NCBI RefSeq assembly: GCF_019173455.1
Contig: NZ_JADPQH010000002.1
Location: forward strand, 449,490 to 513,489
Origin: Nesterenkonia sp. Act20
GTDB taxonomy: Bacteria > Actinomycetota > Actinomycetes > Actinomycetales > Micrococcaceae
Direction: 5' to 3'
DNA: 64,000 bases
A program made the translations under genes and the position numbers. The stretch's first letter is position 1. Every line of letters starts with the position of its first letter. Shown one piece after another: positions 1-8,314 of this stretch. Below the pieces are notes generated by a model, which saw nothing but the letters and a program-made list of their open reading frames with translations, did not search any database and was not told the origin of the DNA.

Positions 1-1013
1 TCTTCGACGTCGGTCCGCAGCAGGGTGAGCTCTGGGGCCTCCGCCCGGCTCTCCGGACCGTCCCTCAACACCGTGATCCCGGGATGTTCGGAGACTCGTC
101 CAAGCGTGCTGAGAAAGACCTCGCTGGTGCGGAGGTTCAGCAGAGGTGCCCCCTCCGCCACGTCGATCTGCTCGAGCTCCTCGATGATCGGTGATCCGGC
201 GGGGACGAGCAGCACCCCCGGCTTCGTGCACAACTGCCCCTGGCTGCCCGTCACGGCAGCGAGAAAGGACGCCGCTATGTCCTGCGGCCTGGCCGTTGAG
301 GCAGCCGGAAGGACGAAGGCCGGATTGACGCTTCCGAGTTCCCCGTAGAACGGAATCGGCTCCGGTCGCGCAGCTGCGATGTCGAACAGCGCGCGCCCGC
401 CCTCGATCGAGCCTGTGAATGATGCTGCTTTGATCGATGGATGTTTCAGCGCAGCGACGCCGGCGTCCTTGCCGTGGATGACTCGCAGCAGGTGCTGCGG
501 CGCTCCGGCGGCCGCGAGGGAGCGGGCGACCACCTCGGCCGTGGCGTCCGAGAGTCTCGGGTGACCCGGGTGGGCCTTCACGAGCACGGCGTTGCCCGCC
601 GCCCAGGCGGCAGCGGTGTCTCCGCCCGCCACGGAGAATGCGAAGGGGAAGTTGCCTGCCGAGAAGACCAGGACCGGGCCGATCGGGACGAGCATGCGCC
701 GCAGGTCAGGTCGGTGGGCACCCATGGGCCACTGCGCGTCCGGACGATCCATGCGTACCTCGAGGAAGGCTCCCTCCTCCACCGTGTCGGCGAAGAGCCG
801 CAGCTGGAAGGTCGTACGCTTCAGCTCGCCCCGCAGACGGGCCTCGCGCAGATGCGTCTCGGCCATCGCCAGGGGCACCAGGTGATCCGCGGCGGAATCG
901 AGCCCCGCGGCGACACCCCGCATGGCCTCTGCGCGTTCGCGCAGTGACATCGCCGCCCAGGTTGCGGAGGCGCGCGTGACCTGCTCGATGTCTTCATCCA
1001 TGGTGTCGCTCAT
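1..1013 (-). CDS. Alpha-ketoglutarate semialdehyde (2,5-dioxovalerate) dehydrogenase, 3' end missing
   Basis: Aldehyde dehydrogenase that would oxidise alpha-ketoglutarate semialdehyde to alpha-ketoglutarate with NAD(P)+, the last step of non-phosphorylative pentose oxidation. The first 337 residues are visible; the rest lies left of the window. Seen: SAGNFPFAFSVAGGDTA (118-134), the segment typical of the KGSADH type III / 2,5-dioxovalerate dehydrogenase branch, VKAHPGHP (145-152), SFTGS near 198-202, the general-base Glu in YGELGS (about E225) and the catalytic Cys in QLCTKPG (about C262). ATG at 1013 is preceded by AGGAG about ten bases upstream. It is the last visible gene of the operon, 64 bases after the lactonase. 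Substrate is inferred from family and neighbours; a broader aldehyde range is possible. Confidence 0.85.
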   Translation of the reverse strand, partial: MSDTMDEDIEQVTRASATWAAMSLRERAEAMRGVAAGLDSAADHLVPLAMAETHLREARLRGELKRTTFQLRLFADTVEEGAFLEVRMDRPDAQWPMGAHRPDLRRMLVPIGPVLVFSAGNFPFAFSVAGGDTAAAWAAGNAVLVKAHPGHPRLSDATAEVVARSLAAAGAPQHLLRVIHGKDAGVAALKHPSIKAASFTGSIEGGRALFDIAAARPEPIPFYGELGSVNPAFVLPAASTARPQDIAASFLAAVTGSQGQLCTKPGVLLVPAGSPIIEELEQIDVAEGAPLLNLRTSEVFLSTLGRVSEHPGITVLRDGPESRAEAPELTLLRTDVE

Positions 1014-1077
1014 TCCTCGTCAGCTCCTTCATCTTTCACATGTCGTTTTTCACGCGCCGTCATTCAACGGCGGTCTT

Positions 1078-1947
1078 TCATCCCGCGAAATCATGCACGG
1101 GCGCGCCGGAGGCGTCGACGCGGAGGGTGAAGACCTGACCCGCGAGCGGCTCTGCCGCGGCGTCAGCATTCTCCTTGGAGGTGGTCACAAACAGCGTCGA
1201 TCCGTCCTCGCCGCCGAAGGTGCATGAGGTGGGATTGGTGACCGGGAGTGAGAGGACTTCCGTGAGCGTGCCATCTGGCGCGTAGCGATGCACTGCCGCA
1301 CCGCCCCACATCGCGGCCCAGAGACAGCCTTCGCTGTCCAGCGCCATACCGTCCGGTGCACCGTGTTCCTCCGGGATCGAGACGTGGATCCGTGACGCGC
1401 CGAACTCCCCGGTCGAGGGGTCTACCTCGTAGGCACGGATCTCGCGGTGCATCGTGTCCGCATGCAGCGCGGTGTGCCCGCCGTCGATCCACACCAGTCC
1501 ATTGGGGATTGAGACTCCCTCAAGGGCCCGGTGCACCCTCAGGTCAGGGTCGAGGCGATAGAGCACCCCTGCTCCGCGGCTGGCGTCGTAGGCCATCGAC
1601 CCGCAATACAGCCGACCCGCCGGATCACAGCTGCCCTCGTTCATGCGCAGGCCGCCCTCGCCAAACGCCGTCACGTCCTGCTCGGGTCTGAAGTCCTCAC
1701 CGAGGAGGCGGAAGCCTCGTTCGACCGCCACCACGTATCCTCCGGCGCGGCGACCTCTCATCATGGCGACCAGCGCCGAGAGATGCGTTCGCGTGGTGTC
1801 TGGGCCCTCCAGGGTGACGATGTCACCGGTGTACATGTCGACATGGCGGAACACACCGGCCCCCGCGTCCCAGTAGCCGCCCTCGCCGTGGAACACCGTC
1901 GGATCCCCGGACCAGCATCCGCGGTGCTCAAACTCAGAGCCAGCCAC
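1078..1947 (-). CDS. SMP-30/gluconolactonase family sugar lactonase
   Basis: Predicted metal-dependent lactonase that opens the aldonolactone made by a sugar 1-dehydrogenase, giving the acid for the dehydratase at 3825-5534. The frame runs open to 2022 but family homology starts only near the GTG at 1947, which overlaps the end of the upstream SDR gene by 14 bases; this gives 289 residues, the usual SMP-30 length. Expected metal ligands are present: Glu in HGEGGYWD (about E22), Asn in IPNGLVW and Asp in GAPDGMALD. The beta-propeller pattern of repeated G-x-L-Y/W strands is evident. The exact start is an inference. Exact lactone (xylono-, arabinono-) cannot be told from sequence. Confidence 0.85.
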   Translation of the reverse strand: MAGSEFEHRGCWSGDPTVFHGEGGYWDAGAGVFRHVDMYTGDIVTLEGPDTTRTHLSALVAMMRGRRAGGYVVAVERGFRLLGEDFRPEQDVTAFGEGGLRMNEGSCDPAGRLYCGSMAYDASRGAGVLYRLDPDLRVHRALEGVSIPNGLVWIDGGHTALHADTMHREIRAYEVDPSTGEFGASRIHVSIPEEHGAPDGMALDSEGCLWAAMWGGAAVHRYAPDGTLTEVLSLPVTNPTSCTFGGEDGSTLFVTTSKENADAAAEPLAGQVFTLRVDASGAPVHDFAG

Positions 1948-2686
1948 CGTCGACCACCCATTTCTGCGCCGTGCACTTGGCAGAGTCATCCGCCGCGAGC
2001 CAGAGGACCATCCGTGCCACATCCTCCGGATAGAGCTTTTCGGTCAGACACTGACTCGCCTCGATGTGCGCCGTCGCCTCCGGAGTCACCCACTGTTCCA
2101 GCTGCCGCTGAGTCATCACCCACCCGGGGATCACGCAGTTGACTCGGATGCGCTGAGGCCCAAGGTCTCGGGCGAGCGCACGCGTGAGCCCCTCGATGCC
2201 GGCCTTCGCGGTGATGTAGCCGACGAGGTCGGGGAGATCGATGTGCGCGCTGATGGACCCGAGGTTGATGATCGAGCCGCCTCCAGCCTCATCCATCATG
2301 GATGCCACCGCACGTGCGGCGAAGACATGGTGTCTCAGATTCACCGCCTGGCGATCGTCCCATTCTTCGACATCGAGCTCGGCGAGCGTATGGCGCATAT
2401 CGTGGGCCGCATTGTTGATGAGAACCGTGATCGGGCCGAGCTCCGCCGCGACGTGGGTGATCGCCGCCTCCAGCTCCGGGATCTCCCTGACATCGCACCG
2501 GATGAATCGTGCTGCGTCGCCGAGTTCCGCGAGGAGAGCCTCCCCCCTCTCCTCGTCCACGTCGATGAAACCGACTCGTGCCCCCTGCGCGACGAATTGG
2601 CGGACGAACTCCTCGCCCAACCCACTGGCGCCGCCGCTGATGAAAACCGTCCGCCCCTCGAGGCTGGGGTATGTCGCGTATGTCAT
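1934..2686 (-). CDS. SDR family oxidoreductase, candidate sugar 1-dehydrogenase
   Basis: Classical short-chain dehydrogenase of 250 residues. Cofactor motif SGGASGLGE near 17-25, NNAA near 91-94, catalytic Ser144 (NLGSIS), Tyr157 and Lys161 (GYITAK). The Asp in FIDVDE after beta-2 favours NAD+ over NADP+. Its start codon overlaps the alcohol dehydrogenase stop (ATGA), so translation is probably coupled, and its end overlaps the lactonase. That position directly before a lactonase suggests oxidation of an aldopentose to the lactone, as in xylose, arabinose or fucose dehydrogenases of the SDR family, but this is an inference from context. Confidence 0.88.
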   Translation of the reverse strand: MTYATYPSLEGRTVFISGGASGLGEEFVRQFVAQGARVGFIDVDEERGEALLAELGDAARFIRCDVREIPELEAAITHVAAELGPITVLINNAAHDMRHTLAELDVEEWDDRQAVNLRHHVFAARAVASMMDEAGGGSIINLGSISAHIDLPDLVGYITAKAGIEGLTRALARDLGPQRIRVNCVIPGWVMTQRQLEQWVTPEATAHIEASQCLTEKLYPEDVARMVLWLAADDSAKCTAQKWVVDGGWL

Positions 2687-3807
2687 GGGCTGACTCCCTC
2701 CGGCAGGATGACCGATCTGCCGACGGCACCCTGGGCAAGCGCGTCGAACGCCACGGTCACGTCCTCGAGGGCGTACCGGGCGCCGATGAGCTCGTCCAGC
2801 GGCAGCTCACCCGAGCGGTACAGCTCAAAGATCGCGGGCAGGTCTATGGCTGGGGTCGACGAGCCGTACAGCGACCCCACGACTCGCTTCTGTCGCTGGA
2901 CGAGCTCGTTGATCGGAATCTCGAAAGTCTGTCCGGCTGCGCCCAGGCCCACCGCCACAGCGGTCCCCCGCGGTCGCAGCATCTGCACGGCGGCGCGCAG
3001 GGTGTCGGGACGCCCGATGGCTTCAATCACCCATGCCGCTCCCCCGCCGGTGAGCTCGAGGACCTCCTCGACCACGTCCCGGTCGCGGCTGTTGATCGTC
3101 GTCGTCGCACCGAGGCGCGTGGCGAGCTCCAGCTTGCCGTCGTCGATGTCGACCGCGATGAGTGGCCGAGCCCCCGCCAGCCGGGCCCCCATCACCGCAG
3201 CGAGTCCGACGCCTCCCGCGCCCAGGACCACGACGGGATCACCCAGGCAACCGCCGATGACGTTGCGGGTGACACCGACCCCGGTGATCACCGCGCAGCC
3301 GGCGATCGCCGCCACCTCGGCCGAGATGTCCTCGGGCACCGGAACGACGCTGCGCTCGTGGACGACCACTTTCTCCGAGAAGCAGGAGACTCCCATCAGG
3401 TGATGGACCGGGCCGTTCTCGTCAGACATGCGGATCGCACCGTCGATCAGACCCCCCGTGCGGGCCTGGATGGCTGCGGATTCGCACATGACCGAGGCTC
3501 CGGACATGCACTGCACGCAGCGCCCGCAGTTCGGTCGCCAGAGCAGTGCGACCCGGTCACCGACGCGGATCGCTCCGCTCGTCCGCGACCCGACGGCGAT
3601 GACCCGCCCTGCGCCCTCATGTCCGGGGACCAGGGGAAGGGGCGCGCGGAGTCCGCCCCGCAGGTAGTGCAGGTCTGAGTGACAGACTCCCGCGGCCTCG
3701 ATCTCCACCAGCAGCTCTTCCTCGCCCGGCCCGGAGAGCTGGATCTGCTCGATGCGCATCGGCTGGTCGATCTCCCGCAGCACAGCGGCATTGACCGTGT
3801 AGGTCAT
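2683..3807 (-). CDS. Zinc-dependent alcohol dehydrogenase (MDR family)
   Basis: Medium-chain zinc dehydrogenase, 374 residues. Catalytic zinc ligands Cys42 (GVCHSD) and His63-Glu64 (PGHEGAGRV); structural zinc Cys94, Cys97, Cys100 and Cys108; Rossmann motif VLGAGGVGLAA. The overall form matches the class III-like alcohol dehydrogenases used on primary alcohols and aldehydes. ATG at 3807 has a GGAG-type site upstream; the dehydratase stop is 17 bases away and the SDR start overlaps its stop. Within the operon it could reduce or oxidise a sugar, polyol or aldehyde intermediate; which one is not shown by the sequence. Confidence 0.88.
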   Translation of the reverse strand: MTYTVNAAVLREIDQPMRIEQIQLSGPGEEELLVEIEAAGVCHSDLHYLRGGLRAPLPLVPGHEGAGRVIAVGSRTSGAIRVGDRVALLWRPNCGRCVQCMSGASVMCESAAIQARTGGLIDGAIRMSDENGPVHHLMGVSCFSEKVVVHERSVVPVPEDISAEVAAIAGCAVITGVGVTRNVIGGCLGDPVVVLGAGGVGLAAVMGARLAGARPLIAVDIDDGKLELATRLGATTTINSRDRDVVEEVLELTGGGAAWVIEAIGRPDTLRAAVQMLRPRGTAVAVGLGAAGQTFEIPINELVQRQKRVVGSLYGSSTPAIDLPAIFELYRSGELPLDELIGARYALEDVTVAFDALAQGAVGRSVILPEGVSP

Positions 3808-3824
3808 TTCAGATGCTCCATTCG

Positions 3825-5534
3825 TCAGTGGGAATCGCGCATCACGGCAGGGCCGGTCGCGCCTGTCAGAAAGTCGAGGTCAGCACCTGTATCGGCCTGT
3901 TGGACGTGATCGATGTAGAGCTGCTCCCAACCACGCTTCGGCGATGCATATGCGGCCTTCAGCTGCGTCGGCGGAGTGCGGCGTCGAAGCTCGTCCTCAG
4001 GGACCAGCAGAGTGAGGCCCCTGGCCTCCACGTCGATCTCGATGAGATCCCCGTCCTGGACCAGAGCAAGCGGACCGCCGGCAGCGGCCTCGGGTGCCAC
4101 GTGGAGCACCACTGTGCCGTATGCGGTGCCGCTCATGCGACCGTCGCAGATGCGCACCATGTCCCGCACACCCTTCTCCAGCAGCCGGCGCGGCAGCGGC
4201 ATATTCGCCACCTCCGGCATGCCCGGGTAACCGCGCGGGCCACATCCCCGCAGGACGAGCACCGAGTTCTCATCCACGACCAGATCTGGATCGTCGATGC
4301 GCGCCCTCATGTCTTCCACTGAGTCGAAGACCACGGCCGGACCGCGGTGGCGCAGGAGCTCTGCGCTCGCGGCGGCAGGCTTGATGATGGCTCCAGACGG
4401 TGCCAGGTTGCCGCGCAGCACGACGATGCCGGCGTCGGGCTGGAGCGGCTCAGTGGCGGTTCGGATCACGTCTCGATCCCACACAGCTTCCGTCGGCAGC
4501 TCATCCACCAGCCGCCTGCCCGAGACAGTCACGGTGCTCGAGTCGAGCAGATGTCTGACCTCGTTCAGGACGGCGAGGAAACCGCCCGCGCGAAACAGGT
4601 CCTCCATCAGGTACTCCCCGGCCGGCTGGAGGTTCACCAGAAGCGGCACTCCATCGCCGATCCTGTCGAAGTCATCAAGCGAAAGGTCGACGCCGAGCCG
4701 ACCTGCGATAGCGAGCAGATGGACCACGGCGTTGGTGGACCCCCCGATGGCAGCCAGCGCCACGATGGCGTTGTGAAACGCACCCGGGGTCATGATGTCC
4801 GCAGGGGTGGTCTCCTGCCCCACCAGTTCCACAACCCTGCGTCCGCTCGCGTGAGAAAGCTCGAGCAGACGGCTGTCGGGAGCGGGAGTGCCGGCGACGC
4901 CGGGAAGTGACATCCCGAGCGCCTCAGCCATAAAGGCCATGGTCGAGGCCGTGCCCATCGTGTTGCAGTGCCCGCGACTACGGATCATCGACGATTCGGT
5001 GGAGCGGAACTCAGCATCCGAGAGCCCACCCGCCCGCACTTCCTCGCTGAGCTTCCATACGCCGGTGCCGCACCCCAGGGGGCGGCCCCTGAAGGACCCG
5101 TTAAGCATGGGGCCGCCGGGGACCACGATCGCCGGAATGCCCACCGAGGCCGCAGCCATGAGAAGTGCAGGGATCGTCTTGTCACACCCCCCGAGTAGGA
5201 CCACCCCGTCGACAGGATTGGCGCGCAGCAGCTCTTCGGCGGCCATCGCCGCCATGTTGCGCCACAGCATCGCGGTGGTGCGCACCGTGGTCTCACCGAG
5301 TGACACCATCGGCAGGTTGTAAGGAATACCTCCGGCTTCGTAGATGCCGTTCTTGACGCTCTGCGCCACCTCATCCAGATGGGCATTGCAGGGGGTGAGA
5401 TCCGAGGCGGTGTTCGCGATGGCGATGTTCGGGCGTCCGTCGAAGGCGTGGTCGGGAACACCCCGGCGCATCCATGCTCGGTGGAGATAGGCATTGCGGT
5501 CAGAGCCGCCGTAGAATTCCGCGCTGCGGCTCAT
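3825..5534 (-). CDS. IlvD/Edd family sugar-acid dehydratase (xylonate/arabonate type)
   Basis: Predicted iron-sulfur dehydratase, 569 residues, converting an aldonate to the 2-keto-3-deoxy sugar acid. The three cluster cysteines are visible: Cys49 (LTPCN), Cys117 (GGCDKT) and Cys190 (GHCNTMGTA); Lys119 in the DKT motif is the usual carbamylated Mg-binding lysine. Length and GGCDKTIPA/GHCNTMG motifs fit the pentonate dehydratase branch better than dihydroxyacid dehydratase, and its operon partners (lactonase, KGSADH) support that. Its ATG overlaps the GH10 stop (ATGA). Xylonate versus arabonate specificity is undecided. Confidence 0.9.
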   Translation of the reverse strand: MSRSAEFYGGSDRNAYLHRAWMRRGVPDHAFDGRPNIAIANTASDLTPCNAHLDEVAQSVKNGIYEAGGIPYNLPMVSLGETTVRTTAMLWRNMAAMAAEELLRANPVDGVVLLGGCDKTIPALLMAAASVGIPAIVVPGGPMLNGSFRGRPLGCGTGVWKLSEEVRAGGLSDAEFRSTESSMIRSRGHCNTMGTASTMAFMAEALGMSLPGVAGTPAPDSRLLELSHASGRRVVELVGQETTPADIMTPGAFHNAIVALAAIGGSTNAVVHLLAIAGRLGVDLSLDDFDRIGDGVPLLVNLQPAGEYLMEDLFRAGGFLAVLNEVRHLLDSSTVTVSGRRLVDELPTEAVWDRDVIRTATEPLQPDAGIVVLRGNLAPSGAIIKPAAASAELLRHRGPAVVFDSVEDMRARIDDPDLVVDENSVLVLRGCGPRGYPGMPEVANMPLPRRLLEKGVRDMVRICDGRMSGTAYGTVVLHVAPEAAAGGPLALVQDGDLIEIDVEARGLTLLVPEDELRRRTPPTQLKAAYASPKRGWEQLYIDHVQQADTGADLDFLTGATGPAVMRDSH

Positions 5535-6820
5535 GCGCCGGTCCTCTCTGCAGTCCGCGACTCCAGCACGACGTCACGTTCAACAGCACCCTCGTCGAGC
5601 CGGACTTTCGCGGAGCCCTCGGCTCCCTCAAGGACATAGTCCCCCGCGAATCCCTCGACATGGAGCACCCCCGCCTCGTCCGCGACGAGGCTCTCCTCCG
5701 GGTGCCACCATTCTTCTTTGATCAACGAACGCAGCGCGTCGAACGCGGGCTTCCTGCTGCCATCGGCACGCAGGAGTCCCGAGGGAGCACCAAGCCACGA
5801 ACCGTGATCGGTCATCCCCCAATAGGTCAGCGACTTCGTGGCGGGATGGGCGAAGACCGTCCGGAAATGTCGTGTGATCTCCTCAGCCTGGCGCTCCTCA
5901 CCCGCCTGCGTAGAAGGCCATTCGTCCACGACGTAGTCATTGAGGTCACCGATATGACCGGGCATGAGCTCCCCCGAGACCAGCGTCGTCTCGGTCATCT
6001 GCAGCGGGAGGCCGAACCGGGCGAACCGTTCCATGACGTTCCAGACCTGCTCCTCTCCGCGATACCCCTTATGCATATGGGTCTGAAGACCGATCGCGTC
6101 GATCTGGATTCCTGCCTCGAGGCACTCCGTGATCAGCTGCTCATAGGACTCCGAGAGATCGAAGTCATTGAGCACCAGACGCGCGGAAGGATTGGCCTCC
6201 CGGGCCACCTCGAAGGCCATCCTGACCATCCCGAGGCGGCCCTTGGACTTCGCCAGTCTGGTGACCGCGTTGTGCTCCGCGGTGAAGACCGGAAGGATGA
6301 CGGCCTCGTTGATCGCGTCCCACAGATCGATGGTTCCGGTGAATCCGGTCACGAGCTGCCGGATCCGCTCTCGGATGGCCGATTCCACCCCCGCGTCGTC
6401 AAGGTCGAGCAACCAGGCCGGGGTCAGGGTGTGCCAGAGCAGTGGGTGCCCCTTGACGGAGACACCGCGCTTCTTGAACCACTGCGCGGTGCGCATCAGC
6501 CGATCGGTATCGCGGTGGCCGGGTTCAGGTTCGAACCCCCGCCAGTAGAACGGCAGAGTGGCCATGTTGAACAGCTCAAGCCAGTCCTGCGCCAGGGCCT
6601 CCGGGTCCGGGGCGAGCGCACCGCCGAAGAACTCGATCGCACGGTGTGAATCCGTCGGGGGCGCCCCACCCACCCATTCGATGAAGTCGAATCCGATGTT
6701 CCCGAAGCCGAAGACATGTCCGCTCTGGCGCACCCTCACCCGCGCGCCGGGCAACGGCTGACCAGCGGGGTCCGTGACCCGGATGGTGGCATCGCTGCGC
6801 CTATGGGTCAGGTCGCTCAT
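5531..6820 (-). CDS. Glycoside hydrolase family 10 (endo-1,4-beta-xylanase-like), no signal peptide
   Basis: 429 residues, GH10 fold: KGHPLLWHTLTPAW (123-136), acid/base Glu172 in WDAINEA, LNDFD (217-221), IGLQTHMH (243-250), nucleophile Glu277 in QMTETTL, and WGMTDHGSW. A short N-terminal segment of about 35 residues (IRVTDPAGQPLPGARVRV) resembles a carboxypeptidase-regulatory-like strand often found before this branch of GH10. There is no signal peptide or lipobox, so it should act in the cytosol, presumably on imported short xylo-oligosaccharides or aryl/uronyl xylosides rather than on polymer. It is embedded in an overlapping operon (ATGA at both ends). A role on another beta-linked glycoside cannot be excluded. 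Confidence 0.9.
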   Translation of the reverse strand: MSDLTHRRSDATIRVTDPAGQPLPGARVRVRQSGHVFGFGNIGFDFIEWVGGAPPTDSHRAIEFFGGALAPDPEALAQDWLELFNMATLPFYWRGFEPEPGHRDTDRLMRTAQWFKKRGVSVKGHPLLWHTLTPAWLLDLDDAGVESAIRERIRQLVTGFTGTIDLWDAINEAVILPVFTAEHNAVTRLAKSKGRLGMVRMAFEVAREANPSARLVLNDFDLSESYEQLITECLEAGIQIDAIGLQTHMHKGYRGEEQVWNVMERFARFGLPLQMTETTLVSGELMPGHIGDLNDYVVDEWPSTQAGEERQAEEITRHFRTVFAHPATKSLTYWGMTDHGSWLGAPSGLLRADGSRKPAFDALRSLIKEEWWHPEESLVADEAGVLHVEGFAGDYVLEGAEGSAKVRLDEGAVERDVVLESRTAERTGA

Positions 6821-7209
6821 TGCACGACCTCGCTCCCGCGCTCCCGGTCACCACGCGCACCCGGATACCAGTCCTGCAGCGTGTTCTCCGAGATGGCGAT
6901 GAAGACATCGTCGGGTCGTACGCCTTCGGCTTCGAGGCGGCGAGCGACGGAGCGGAAGGCCTCAGCCTTCGTCGCGTCGTCGTACATCTTCACCATGAGG
7001 ATCCGCACGTACACCACGTCGCGACGCTCCCCGCCGAGATAGTGCGGATCCGCGATGAGATGACCGGACGGCAGCGGATGGATGACCTGGAACCGATCGG
7101 CCTCGTCCATGCCGAGGCCATCGACGAGTCCCTCGTGCACGGCGTTCGCATAGGCGAGGCGCTTCTCTGCGGGGACGGTGTCTGAGACTTCCAATGTGAT
7201 GAGCGGCAT
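6817..7209 (-). CDS. Tautomerase (4-oxalocrotonate tautomerase-like) family protein
   Basis: 130 residues. The frame is open to 7296, but the ATG at 7209 gives a protein beginning Met-Pro (MPLITLEVSD), and tautomerase superfamily enzymes use the N-terminal proline exposed after Met removal as general base. The length is about that of the two-motif members (YhhW/MIF-size) and includes HPLPSGHL and DVFIAISENTLQDWYPG near the end, typical of actinobacterial tautomerases. The ATG overlaps the stop of the upstream gene and its stop overlaps the GH10 start. It may tautomerise a keto/enol intermediate of the sugar-acid pathway; that is an inference. Confidence 0.85.
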   Translation of the reverse strand: MPLITLEVSDTVPAEKRLAYANAVHEGLVDGLGMDEADRFQVIHPLPSGHLIADPHYLGGERRDVVYVRILMVKMYDDATKAEAFRSVARRLEAEGVRPDDVFIAISENTLQDWYPGARGDRERGSEVVQ

Positions 7210-8279
7210 CAGGCCCAGGCCTCCTTCTCGACGCGGACATCGGCGCCGGTTCTGGCGGACTCCACGATGGCGAGTCCGAGAATGTGGTCCTGGCACGCAG
7301 CGGCCAGGCTATAGGCGTCGGGACCCTCGCCCCGGGCCCAGGCACCCGTCTGTTCAAGGAACGAGGCGACCGCGATATCGTCCTCCGAGAGCCTGGTGCC
7401 GACCCATGGGTTCTGATACACCATCCGGCCCTCGAACGACGCGGAGACGACCTCGTTGCCCTCCAGATTCATATCGACGCCGGTGCGTCGATACGAGACC
7501 GGGGAGATGATGACACCCTCCTCGGTCCAGTGAGTCACGGTGTCATCGACGATCTCCCCGCGCTCGCCGCGGAGCACCAGACGCCGCGCCAGCAGTGGAT
7601 TCCACCACTGGTTATCGACGAAGTTATAAAGACCCATCCGACCCTCGCCGAAGTCGAGCGTGGCGACCGTCGTCTTCACTGGGCGGGGCTCGACATCCGA
7701 GGACCAGCCGCCGAAGGAGAGCGGATCGGTCAACGGCGCAGTGAAGGAGCGGGCGTTGACCGTCGCCTCCTCCATTCCGATCCCCAGGTAGGCGCGCATG
7801 AGCGCCGTGGCGTGGTACATATGCGTCGAGGCGACCTCGACGGAGTTCACCCGCCCGATGGTGCCGGATCCGACGATCGCAAGGCGCGCGGCGTGCCCTG
7901 GCATCAGCATGTACTGCTCAGCCACCTGCACCCGGTTCGTGTGGCCCACGGCTTTCCACAGCGACCGCAGGCCCTCGGCATCCGGCGCCGGCGGGGTCTC
8001 CGCGAGAACATGGGCACCGCGTTCGGCGAGATCCGTGACGACCTCGGGCATCGCGGGCCAGGGCACGGAGGCGATCACGAACTCCGGATCAGCTGCCATC
8101 AGCTCACCCAGCGAGCGGACGACGGGAACGTCCCATCGAGCCATCCGCTCGGCGGACTCGTCTGACCGCGCATAGACCGCGACCACCTCGAGCCGGTCCG
8201 GCGCGGCCTTTGCCATGCGGATGTGGAACTCGGAGCGCCACCCCGTACCGACGATTGCGTATTTCACTGGATTGGACAA
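7209..8279 (-). CDS. Gfo/Idh/MocA family oxidoreductase-like protein with altered EKP motif
   Basis: 356 residues with an N-terminal Rossmann motif (AIVGTGWRSEF, 8-18) and a C-terminal Gfo/Idh/MocA alpha/beta domain. The usual E-K-P motif that supplies the catalytic lysine reads E94-T-P-P here, so the lysine is missing; this may be a divergent dehydrogenase or a binding/isomerising protein. The start is probably TTG at 8279, since GAAGGGTG lies just upstream; a GTG at 8267 is the alternative. It sits 35 bases after the upstream SDR gene and overlaps the tautomerase start. In related sugar operons such proteins oxidise or epimerise pyranosides; substrate here is unknown. Confidence 0.8.
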   Translation of the reverse strand: MSNPVKYAIVGTGWRSEFHIRMAKAAPDRLEVVAVYARSDESAERMARWDVPVVRSLGELMAADPEFVIASVPWPAMPEVVTDLAERGAHVLAETPPAPDAEGLRSLWKAVGHTNRVQVAEQYMLMPGHAARLAIVGSGTIGRVNSVEVASTHMYHATALMRAYLGIGMEEATVNARSFTAPLTDPLSFGGWSSDVEPRPVKTTVATLDFGEGRMGLYNFVDNQWWNPLLARRLVLRGERGEIVDDTVTHWTEEGVIISPVSYRRTGVDMNLEGNEVVSASFEGRMVYQNPWVGTRLSEDDIAVASFLEQTGAWARGEGPDAYSLAAACQDHILGLAIVESARTGADVRVEKEAWA

Positions 8280-8314
8280 TGTTCACCCTTCTTGTTGAAT
8301 GAGGACGGGGGGCA

